Positions 25,868-33,191 of a stretch of 64,000 bases of DNA are shown here, piece by piece. Position numbers and translations under genes: made by a program. The notes beneath the pieces are model-generated. The model worked only from the letters and a program-made list of their open reading frames with translations, did no database searches and was not told the origin of the DNA. Origin of the DNA: Calorimonas adulescens (lineage in GTDB: Bacteria > Bacillota > Thermoanaerobacteria > Thermoanaerobacterales > UBA4877); the NCBI RefSeq assembly GCF_008274215.1, contig NZ_VTPS01000008.1:49491-113490 (forward strand), written 5' to 3'. Position 1 is the first letter of the stretch. Every line of letters begins with the position of its first letter.

Positions 25868-26173
25868 TTAAACCTCCTGCTTTCGCAGTACTGATATCAC
25901 CTTCTGCTCCATGGTGGCCTCTTTATCTCTCCTGTCATCAATACGGAGGGTAGTAGAGACCCTCAATGCCCCCTTTTCAAAGGGTACCTCATGCATCCTC
26001 ATAACCACATCCACAATCTTATGAACGTCACCCTCTATTACTGTACCCATGGGCGTGAGCTGATACCTTATATCCTTCTCTTTTCTCAGTACATCTTCAC
26101 AGGCAGCCACATAGCTGGAAAGGCTTGTAGAGCCTGTACCAAGTGGTACTATTACAACCTCAGCTATGGCCAT
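25868..26173 (-). CDS. MTH1187/YkoF-type thiamine-binding protein (DUF77)
   Basis: 101 residues from ATG 26173 with a GGGAGGG box. The DUF77 ferredoxin-like fold has IAEVVIVPLGTGSTSLSSYV at the N-terminus and YQLTPMGTVIEGDVHKIVDV, followed by a VRMHEVPF-like segment (MRMHEVPFEKG). Family members form tetramers and bind thiamine or related ligands. Its location just upstream of the TPP riboswitch and thiT, same strand, supports a thiamine link. It lies before the riboswitch, so it is not itself under that switch. Confidence 0.88.
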   Translation of the reverse strand: MAIAEVVIVPLGTGSTSLSSYVAACEDVLRKEKDIRYQLTPMGTVIEGDVHKIVDVVMRMHEVPFEKGALRVSTTLRIDDRRDKEATMEQKVISVLRKQEV

Positions 26174-26395
26174 ATCTATCCCTCCCATTATATTTAATAA
26201 ATTAAGCCTTTGCATAACTTGAAACCTTTATCTTTACTGCATTTCAAGTTATTAAAAGTCTTTATAACCCCTGTTTTTTGTAAGAGTTTGTCTTCGTCTT
26301 ATCTAAACATATCAAGTAACCAATGCCCAACAAAAGGTTGTATATTTAAAGCAATTGAACCTCAAGTGAATTTGTGATATTATAGTATGTAGTGT

Positions 26396-26471
26396 GCGCC
26401 TGTAGCTCAGTGGATAGAGCGTCTGACTCCGGATCAGAAGGCCGCAGGTTCGACTCCTGTCAGGCGCACCA
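26396..26471 (+). tRNA. tRNA-Arg (anticodon CCG)
   Basis: 76 nt with a complete cloverleaf: acceptor GCGCCTG / CAGGCGC, D-arm AGCTCAGTGGATAGAGC, anticodon stem TCTGA / TCAGA with loop CTCCGGA, T-arm GCAGGTTCGACTCCTGT (its last G-C pair shifted by one), discriminator A and encoded CCA. It reads CGG codons. No integrase or repeat of its 3' end was seen nearby. Confidence 0.97.
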
Positions 26472-26487
26472 GTATTTAACCGCCTAC

Positions 26488-26919
26488 TTATTTTCCCTCT
26501 TCTTTTTCTTCGACAACTTCCTCCAGTGTCTTCCACGGCAGGAGGGCGCATTTCACACGCGCTGGAAAGTCAGCTACCCCGGCAAGGGCCTGGGCATCAC
26601 CCAGGTCATCCAGGTTCACATCTTTCTTATAGAGCATGTCCGTAAACTCCTGTATGAGTTTTTTAGCTTCCTCAAGCTTTTTGCCTTTTATAAGGTCTAT
26701 GAGCATGGATGTTGAGGCCTGGCTTATGGCACACCCCTGGCCTGTAAATGAGGCGTCCTTTATGACATCTCCATCCATCTTCAGGTAGATGGTGATGACA
26801 TCGCCACAGAGTGGGTTGTGGCCCTTCTCCTCTATATCGGCATCCTCCATTTTCTTCTTATTTGGTGAATTCTGATAATGCTCCAGTATTATCTCTGAAT
26901 AAAGCTGATTTAGCTCCAT
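26488..26919 (-). CDS. sufU: SufU, zinc-containing sulfur-transfer partner of SufS
   Basis: 143 residues. The NifU-like fold has three conserved cysteines in NPLCGDVITIYLKM (about 36-47), GQGCAISQASTSMLID (about 62-77) and VKCALLPWKTLEE (about 125-137). In Firmicutes SufU takes persulfide sulfur from SufS. Its start overlaps the sufS stop by 10 nt. Last gene of the sufCBDSU operon. Confidence 0.94.
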   Translation of the reverse strand: MELNQLYSEIILEHYQNSPNKKKMEDADIEEKGHNPLCGDVITIYLKMDGDVIKDASFTGQGCAISQASTSMLIDLIKGKKLEEAKKLIQEFTDMLYKKDVNLDDLGDAQALAGVADFPARVKCALLPWKTLEEVVEEKEEGK

Positions 26920-28139
26920 TTAAACCACTTCCTCACATTTTTCAAGCTCTCTATAAAGGCATCAACTTCTTCTCTGTCGTTATAGATATAGAAACTTGCC
27001 CTGCATGTGGCCGGTACACCTAAATATCTCATAAGGGGCTGTGCACAGTGATGTCCGCTTCTTATGGCTATCCCATCCTGGTCCAGTATAGTGGAGACAT
27101 CATGGGGGTGAATATCAGCCACGTTAAAGGATATGACCCCTCCCCTGTCTCTTGTGTCCAGGGGCCCGTATATCTCTACCGAGTCTATCTCCCTTATCTT
27201 TTCCAGGGCATACTGTGTGAGCTCTAACTCATGATTGCGGATATTGTCTAACCCTATGCCTTCAAGGTATTCTATGGCAGCCGAAAGTCCGACAGCCCCC
27301 TCTACATTGGGCGTACCGGCCTCAAATTTTAAAGGTGGCTCTGCAAAGGTAGACCTGTCCTCGTAGACCTCGTCAATCATTTCGCCGCCTCTCAGGAATG
27401 GGGGTATACTGCTTAAGAGCTCTTTTCTTATATATAGGACACCAATACCCATAGGGCCCAGCATCTTGTGCCCCGAAAAGGCAAAGAAGTCACAGCCTAT
27501 GCTCTTTACATCTACCTTCATGTGCGGCACGCTCTGGGCTCCATCTATGAGGACCATGGCACCTGCTTTGTGAGCCATCTCTGTAATTTCTTCAACGGGG
27601 TTTATGATCCCCAACACGTTGGAGACATGCTGAAGCGCCACCAGTTTTACCTTGCCTGTTAGCATCTCTCTAAAAGAGGACATATCCAGCCTGCCCTCTT
27701 TGTCTAAATAGACATATCTCAGTCTGGCGCCCTTCTTATCCGCTACCATCTGCCATGGAAGCATATTGCTGTGGTGTTCAGCCACGCTCAGTATTATTTC
27801 ATCTCCCTCGCCTATATTCTCCATTGCCCACGTATATGCCACCAAGTTTATAGACTCAGAGGCATTCCTGGTGAATATAACAGTGCTTTCACTACCTGCA
27901 TTGATGAATTTAGCCACCCTGTTCCTCGCCTGCTCATAGGCGTTGGTGGCCAGGCCGCTCAAGTAGTGAGCGCTCCTGTAGACGTTGGCATTCATAGATG
28001 AATAATAATTCTCTATAGCCTTTATGACAGACTCCGGTTTCTGCGTGGTGGCCGCATTGTCAAAATATATCAAGTTCTTCCCATAGGGCTTTATCTGCAG
28101 AACTGGAAAGTCATCCCTTATCTTTCTGGCATCTATCAC
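26910..28139 (-). CDS. sufS: cysteine desulfurase SufS
   Basis: 409 residues. Class II PLP cysteine desulfurase that removes sulfur from cysteine for Fe-S assembly. YFDNAATTQKPESVIKAI (about 25-42), the AEHHSNMLPWQ loop, VLIDGAQSVPH (aspartate for PLP), FFAFSGHKMLGPMGIGVLY with the PLP lysine (about 226), and the short active-site loop RSGHHCAQPLMR with the catalytic cysteine (about 364). GTG start 28139 has AGGAGG 8 nt upstream. Confidence 0.96.
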   Translation of the reverse strand: MIDARKIRDDFPVLQIKPYGKNLIYFDNAATTQKPESVIKAIENYYSSMNANVYRSAHYLSGLATNAYEQARNRVAKFINAGSESTVIFTRNASESINLVAYTWAMENIGEGDEIILSVAEHHSNMLPWQMVADKKGARLRYVYLDKEGRLDMSSFREMLTGKVKLVALQHVSNVLGIINPVEEITEMAHKAGAMVLIDGAQSVPHMKVDVKSIGCDFFAFSGHKMLGPMGIGVLYIRKELLSSIPPFLRGGEMIDEVYEDRSTFAEPPLKFEAGTPNVEGAVGLSAAIEYLEGIGLDNIRNHELELTQYALEKIREIDSVEIYGPLDTRDRGGVISFNVADIHPHDVSTILDQDGIAIRSGHHCAQPLMRYLGVPATCRASFYIYNDREEVDAFIESLKNVRKWFKWS

Positions 28140-29251
28140 CTTATAAGCCTCCTCTTAACAGCTTCCTTTACAGACTCTCTAATCTCATCGTCAGGTATAA
28201 CATCAATCACAGGGTTGAAACTGGCCTCAACCAGAAGCATCCTGGCCTCATCAAGGCTGAGCCCTCTGCTCATCATATAATAAAGTGTATTTTCATTGAG
28301 CTCACCACAACTGGCAGCATGTCCGGCCTCCACATCCTCCTCGGCACATTTCAGGGCAGGTATGGCGTCAGACCTTACTGACCTGTCCAGGAGAAGCACA
28401 CTCTCTTTCTCATTGCCTTTAGACTTTTTTGCCCCTCTCCTTATATCCAGGTCGCCCCTGAACACTGAATAGGCCTCATCCTTTAGTGCCCCCCTTATAT
28501 CTATATCACTCACTGTATTTGGTGCAATGTGGTAAACCTTAAATGACATATCCAACCCTCTCTTACCATCAAGAAAGAATATGCCCTTTGCCATGTTCTC
28601 AGAGCCTGGATTCTCCATATATGATGTATAGTTTACCGCGCTCTTATACGAGCCCATCTCTATGACAGTCCAGTTTATCGATGAGTCCCTGCCGGCTATC
28701 CCTATTATTGAGTCAAAATTAAATGATGCATCTGAAAGTCTCTGAAGCTTTATCAGATTTATTTTTGCACCTTCCTTTGCCACAACCATTGTTATGCCAT
28801 TATGGAAAGAATAGTCCTCCGTAACACCATTATAGCCTATTATTATATCCACACTGCTGAAAGGCTCCGCTATGATCACATTATGGTCTATGATGACATC
28901 GCCCGACGACATATAATTAACCATTACAGGTTTCTTGCTGTTAAACCCCTGTGGCACCTTGATAAATGCACCTGTATTAAAGTATGCCCCTGCCATGGCT
29001 GTGAATTTAGGGTCTACACCAAATGCCCTGTCTTGAACCAGTTCTCCAATCTCATCGTCGGAAACGTCCATTATATTTCTGACCGATACATCTCTACTTT
29101 CTATCTCCATTTTATCATAATTCTTGAACTCTGGAATTACAATGCCATCCAACTTTAACCTCTTCCAGTTTGGCATGTCAAGTTCACTATATGTCTTCTG
29201 GTTTGTCTCCCTGTATTTCTCCATCAAGCTGCTCTCCACCAGTTTTGCCAT
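28136..29251 (-). CDS. sufD: Fe-S cluster scaffold component SufD
   Basis: 371 residues. Right-handed beta-helix core typical of SufB/SufD with SFHNGITMVVAKEGAKINLI and HIAPNTVSDIDIRGALKDEA, followed by CAEEDVEAGHAASCGELNEN and YYMMSRGLSLDEARMLLVEA. SufD lacks the catalytic cluster-binding residues of SufB and forms the SufBC2D scaffold. Overlaps the sufS start (4 nt). Confidence 0.94.
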   Translation of the reverse strand: MAKLVESSLMEKYRETNQKTYSELDMPNWKRLKLDGIVIPEFKNYDKMEIESRDVSVRNIMDVSDDEIGELVQDRAFGVDPKFTAMAGAYFNTGAFIKVPQGFNSKKPVMVNYMSSGDVIIDHNVIIAEPFSSVDIIIGYNGVTEDYSFHNGITMVVAKEGAKINLIKLQRLSDASFNFDSIIGIAGRDSSINWTVIEMGSYKSAVNYTSYMENPGSENMAKGIFFLDGKRGLDMSFKVYHIAPNTVSDIDIRGALKDEAYSVFRGDLDIRRGAKKSKGNEKESVLLLDRSVRSDAIPALKCAEEDVEAGHAASCGELNENTLYYMMSRGLSLDEARMLLVEASFNPVIDVIPDDEIRESVKEAVKRRLIR

Positions 29252-29262
29252 TCCCCTACCTC

Positions 29263-30663
29263 CTAACCTATACTGCCTTCCATCTCTATATTTATGAGCC
29301 TGTTTAGTTCCACAGCGTATTCTAACGGCAGTGAACCGGATATAGGCTCCACAAATCCCTTGACTATCATTGCCTTAGCCTCGTCCTCTGAAAGTCCCCT
29401 GCTCATGAGATAGAATATCTTGTCGTCACTTATCTTGCCTACCTTTGCCTCATACCCCATATCCACACAGTCGTTTTGCACCTCTATTATGGGCAGGGTA
29501 TCAGAACGGGATATATCGTCCAGCATAAGGCCCTCACATTGCACTGTAGTCTTTACTCCTGTGGCCATGGGTCCCACTTTCAAAAGCCCCCTGAAATTGG
29601 TTATACCGCCATCCTTTGACAGGCTCTTTGATACCACCTTGGAAGAGGTATTGGGGGCTAAGTGAATCATCTTGGATCCCGTGTCTAAGTGCTGGCCCTT
29701 ACCTGCGAAAGTAATACTGGTGAATTCAGAGGAAGCACCCTCTCCCCTTAATATGGATGCTGGATAAAGCATGGTCTTTTTGCTGCCAAATGACCCGGAC
29801 ACCCATATCATGCTGGCTCCCTCATCCACAAGTGCTCTCTTGGTATTCAGGTTATAGGTATTCTTGCTCCAGTTCTCTATGGTCGAGTAACGGAGCTTGG
29901 CGCCCTTCTTCACATATAACTCCACACAACCCGCATGGAGGTTGGATACCGAATACTGAGGTGCTGAACAGCCCTCTATATAATGGGCTTCTGCACCTTC
30001 ATCAACTATGATGAGGGTATGTTCAAACTGGCCTGTCCCTGGCGCATTCATCCTGAAGTATGCCTGCAGGGGAGTCTCAACCTTTACCCCCTTTGGCACA
30101 TAGACAAAACTCCCACCACTCCATATGGCACCATGAAGCGCGGCAAACTTATGATCGGTTGGCGGTACACATTTCATAAAGTACTCCCTTATAATATCAG
30201 GATATTTTTTTAAGGCTGAATCGAAGTCCTCAAATATGACCCCTTGCTTCCCAAGCTGCTCTTTTATATTATGGTATATCACCTCTGAGTCAAACTGCGC
30301 CCCAACACCGGCCAGATACTCCTTCTCTGCCTCGGGTATGCCCAGTCTGTCAAAGGTTTCCTTTATATCCTTGGGTACATCATCCCACGTCTTTGCCTTT
30401 TCGGCGTCCGGACTGATGTATGCCACAATGTCATCAATATTGAGTTCACTCAGGTCCACACCCCACGCAGGCATTGGCTTGCTGTTATATATCTCCAAGG
30501 ACTTCAGGCGAAACTCCCTCATCCAGTCCGGTTCGCTCTTGAGAGATGATATTTCCTCTACTATTTCCCGTGTGAGGCCCTTTTTTGTCTTATGCCTGTA
30601 TTTTACTTTTGCCTTTATGTTATATCTGGAAAAGTCTATATCATTTATTACAGTTTTAGCCAT
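29263..30663 (-). CDS. sufB: Fe-S cluster scaffold SufB
   Basis: 466 residues. It contains SGGSFVYVPKGVKVETPLQA, EGCSAPQYSVSNLHAGCVEL, RYSTIENWSKNTYNLNTKRA and HLAPNTSSKVVSKSLSKDGG, all hallmark SufB segments, plus YEAKVGKISDDKIFYLMSRG near the end. It assembles nascent clusters on the SufBC2D complex. Between sufC and sufD, spacing 12-15 nt. Confidence 0.96.
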   Translation of the reverse strand: MAKTVINDIDFSRYNIKAKVKYRHKTKKGLTREIVEEISSLKSEPDWMREFRLKSLEIYNSKPMPAWGVDLSELNIDDIVAYISPDAEKAKTWDDVPKDIKETFDRLGIPEAEKEYLAGVGAQFDSEVIYHNIKEQLGKQGVIFEDFDSALKKYPDIIREYFMKCVPPTDHKFAALHGAIWSGGSFVYVPKGVKVETPLQAYFRMNAPGTGQFEHTLIIVDEGAEAHYIEGCSAPQYSVSNLHAGCVELYVKKGAKLRYSTIENWSKNTYNLNTKRALVDEGASMIWVSGSFGSKKTMLYPASILRGEGASSEFTSITFAGKGQHLDTGSKMIHLAPNTSSKVVSKSLSKDGGITNFRGLLKVGPMATGVKTTVQCEGLMLDDISRSDTLPIIEVQNDCVDMGYEAKVGKISDDKIFYLMSRGLSEDEAKAMIVKGFVEPISGSLPLEYAVELNRLINIEMEGSIG

Positions 30664-30677
30664 GCTCTCACTCCCTT

Positions 30678-31430
30678 TTAGATGAGCTCTTCTGCTCTTA
30701 ATGCCTCATAGCCGGTCTCCTCCAGCTCTTTGGCTAAAGAGCTGTCCCCACTCTTCACTATCCTGCCATCCATCAGTACATGTACAAAGTCAGGCTCCAG
30801 GTAATCCAGTATGCGGTTATAATGTGTCACTATAAGGATTGACATATCCTCTGTCTTTACCTTCTTTATAGACTCAGCCACTATCCTCAATGCGTCTATG
30901 TCAAGCCCCGAATCAATCTCATCCAGCATTACAAGCTTTGGGTTTAGTACTGCCATCTGCAATATCTCAGCCTTTTTTTTCTCACCACCTGAGAAACCCA
31001 CATTGAGATACCTTTCTGCATATTCATCCCGCATCTCTAAAAGCTGCATCTTCTCTTTCAAGAGCTTCTTAAATCCAAGTATGGACTGATTTTTACCGGT
31101 AACAGTATTCAGTGCTGTCCTTAAAAAGTTCTCCAAGGTAATGCCATCTATCTCCTCAGGATATTGGAATGAGAGGAATATACCCCGCTTTGCCCTCTCG
31201 TCCACCTTCATACTTATTATATCTTCTCCCTCAAACAGGATAGAGCCACCTTCAACTTTATAGGATGGGTTTCCCATAATAGTATTGCAAAGAGTGCTCT
31301 TGCCGCTCCCATTGGGTCCCATTATGGCGTGTATTTCACCCCTGCCTATGCTAAGGTTAATCCCCTTAAGGATTTCTTTTCCATCTACATTCGCTCTCAA
31401 ATCCTTGACCTCTAAAAGCATTTTATCCAT
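30678..31430 (-). CDS. sufC: Fe-S assembly ATPase SufC
   Basis: 250 residues. ABC-type ATPase with Walker A MGPNGSGKSTLCNTIMG (about 38-54), Q-loop SFQYPEEI, signature VGFSGGEKKKAEILQMA, Walker B LVMLDEIDSGLDIDALR and the H-loop VTHYNR. It energises the SufBD scaffold. First gene of the operon; the RBS AAAGGAGAAG precedes ATG 31430. Confidence 0.96.
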   Translation of the reverse strand: MDKMLLEVKDLRANVDGKEILKGINLSIGRGEIHAIMGPNGSGKSTLCNTIMGNPSYKVEGGSILFEGEDIISMKVDERAKRGIFLSFQYPEEIDGITLENFLRTALNTVTGKNQSILGFKKLLKEKMQLLEMRDEYAERYLNVGFSGGEKKKAEILQMAVLNPKLVMLDEIDSGLDIDALRIVAESIKKVKTEDMSILIVTHYNRILDYLEPDFVHVLMDGRIVKSGDSSLAKELEETGYEALRAEELI

Positions 31431-31455
31431 ATACTTCTCCTTTCAATCCTAATTC

Positions 31456-31521
31456 CAAGTATTTTACTATGAATTCCTATTTATTTTATATCATATTAAC
31501 GACAGAAATACAAGTATTTTA
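31456..31521 (-). promoter_or_regulatory. suf promoter with 11-nt direct repeats
   Basis: On the minus strand TTGTAT (31508-31513) and TATAAA (31485-31490) are 17 nt apart. The word CAAGTATTTTA (plus strand) occurs at 31456-31466 and at 31511-31521, one copy covering the -35 and the other just downstream of the -10. GGAATT/AATTCC halves also flank. This looks like an operator for an Rrf2-type or similar regulator; which one is not shown. Confidence 0.5.
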
Positions 31522-31858
31522 GTTGGAATTTGCATTTAACACATAAAATAATTAAGATATTAAATAATAATGACTTGTAGGTAAACAACGCTAAATGTGG
31601 TATAATATTAATATAAACAAAATGCTGCTGTAAAACTTAATAACATGGCATATAACATTGAAGCAGTCGATGGTACTTTATAATAAGTTGCGGAATAGGT
31701 CTTACGAATAAATATAAATCTATTAGCATATATGCCTCGAAAAATAAAAACAATAGTATTTTTATGTTAAAACGTGTATCAGGTTTTCTAATGTTAGTGC
31801 CATGTCATTACGGGTCTACTGCAGCAGTATTGAATAAATATAAAAGGGAGGTATGAAT
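31522..31858 (+). other. long leader region of the encapsulin operon
   Basis: The divergent suf/encapsulin gap is 428 nt. An extended -10 (TGGTATAAT, 31598-31606) faces the encapsulin gene, which would give a leader of about 245 nt. I see no ORF with an RBS and no riboswitch class I recognise; some local inverted repeats (for example AATAAATATAAATCTATT surroundings) are weak. Confidence 0.4.
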
Positions 31859-32674
31859 ATGGCTGATTATTTGTCCAGAGGAGCTTCACCGTTCTCTACG
31901 GAGGAGTGGGCTTCCATTGATGCGGCAGTAGTAAATGCTGCAAAGACGGTGTTGGTAGGAAGAAAGTTTATCCCACTCTTCGGCCCTGTAGGAGCAGGTA
32001 CATTTGTTGTGCCAAAGGACAAGCTGGTAGAAGGCGAAGGCAACATAATAGGCAGCAGTGGCAAGACCTTTATACCATTAAACACCCTGTACAGGGATTT
32101 TGTATACCCGTGGAGAGACATACAGTTTTTTGAAGAAAATAATCTCCCCCTGGACACCAACAGGGCTTCATATGCCGCTACCCTCCTTGCAGCAGAAGAG
32201 GATAAGCTGATTTTTTATGGAGATGATTCAAGGGGCATAGAAGGTATACTTAATGCCAATGGAAAACTGGAATACGCTATAAGCAACTGGCAGGACGGCA
32301 GTGCATACGATGATATTGTGAATGCTCTGGCCCTCTTGAGAAGCAAGTATATGGTCGGCCCTTACGTGCTTGTGGTAAGTCCTGTACTATATGCGGCGCT
32401 TAACAAGACATATAAAGACACCCCGTATCTAGAATCTGAAAGAATAGAAAATCTTGGTGTTAAGATATACCAATCTCCTGTATTAAAAGACAACGATGGA
32501 TTTATCGTATCCACCGGCAGTCAGAACATGGACCTTGTCATAGGCCAGGACATGATAACATCATTCCTTGAGACTACAGATATGAACCACTACTTCAGAG
32601 TATTTGAAATAATAGGCCTGAGGGTCAAAAATCCTGAGAGCATTGTCGCTCTTAAGTATAAGGGGGAGGTATAG
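31859..32674 (+). CDS. family 1 encapsulin shell protein
   Basis: 271 residues from ATG 31859, 7 nt after GGGAGG; ATG 31853 is too close to the RBS. HK97-type capsid fold of encapsulins: it begins DYLSRGASPFSTEEWASIDA, has GRKFIPLFGPVGAG, the P-domain region YRDFVYPWRDIQFFEENNLP, and C-terminal DMNHYFRVFEIIGLRVKNPE. The shell self-assembles into a nanocompartment that encloses the protein encoded next. The length matches characterised encapsulins (about 265-280). Divergent from suf and upstream of a ferritin-like cargo, so iron storage or detoxification is the likely job. Confidence 0.95.
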   Translation: MADYLSRGASPFSTEEWASIDAAVVNAAKTVLVGRKFIPLFGPVGAGTFVVPKDKLVEGEGNIIGSSGKTFIPLNTLYRDFVYPWRDIQFFEENNLPLDTNRASYAATLLAAEEDKLIFYGDDSRGIEGILNANGKLEYAISNWQDGSAYDDIVNALALLRSKYMVGPYVLVVSPVLYAALNKTYKDTPYLESERIENLGVKIYQSPVLKDNDGFIVSTGSQNMDLVIGQDMITSFLETTDMNHYFRVFEIIGLRVKNPESIVALKYKGEV

Positions 32675-32676
32675 AA

Positions 32677-33000
32677 ATGGCATACGGAAATGGAGATGTA
32701 AAAGGGAGCGGTTACAAGACCGAGGGTTTAGAACAGTTCCTCATCTGGGTGAGAGAAGATATTGCCGGGGAGATTGATGCAATAGACAACTACCAGTATC
32801 ATATAGACTCCATTGATATACCTGAAATCAAGGAAATCTTATCGCATATAAGGGATGAAGAAAAAGAGCACCTTGCTGAGCTGACAAATCTCCTGAGGAG
32901 GTTTGACACCGTACAAAATCTCAAGTTTAAAGATGACAACTTTGCAGAGGGTACAAAGTCTGAAGAGGCCTCAGGCGGGTTTACTGTAGGAAACGCTTAA
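32677..33000 (+). CDS. encapsulated ferritin-like protein (EncFtn-type cargo)
   Basis: 107 residues, ATG 3 nt after the encapsulin stop with AGGGGGAGG upstream. Two helices carry the half-ferritin iron site: EDIAGEIDAIDNYQYHI (about 29-45) and ILSHIRDEEKEHLAELTNL (about 55-73, with ExxH). Such proteins make annular decamers with ferroxidase sites between subunits. The C-terminus ends SGGFTVGNA after a flexible linker, closely resembling encapsulin cargo-loading peptides (xLTVGSL type). Together with the shell it forms an iron-mineralising compartment. Confidence 0.93.
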   Translation: MAYGNGDVKGSGYKTEGLEQFLIWVREDIAGEIDAIDNYQYHIDSIDIPEIKEILSHIRDEEKEHLAELTNLLRRFDTVQNLKFKDDNFAEGTKSEEASGGFTVGNA

Positions 33001-33040
33001 AAACAAGAGCTGCTGGAAATTCCAGCAGCTCTTGTTTTGC
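33001..33040 (+). terminator. terminator of the encapsulin operon
   Basis: A 17-bp perfect stem (33001-33017 / 33021-33037) with a 3-nt loop ends in TTGTTTTGC, immediately after the cargo stop codon. Confidence 0.88.
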
Positions 33041-33191
33041 ATAATGTACTGCAGATGTTCTACTTATCTGGTATAATTAGATATATAATTTCTGAGCAAT
33101 TAATTTACAGGGTATTGCTCTTAAATGTTATATATTCAATGCCAGATAGGCCCTTGCATTTAATCTTAGATGTACGAGTGAGGTGACACCT

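Noticed and set aside
26280..26480. Integration site at tRNA-Arg
   Set aside because: No integrase, no duplicated tRNA 3' end and no island directly next to it; suf and thiamine genes flank it.
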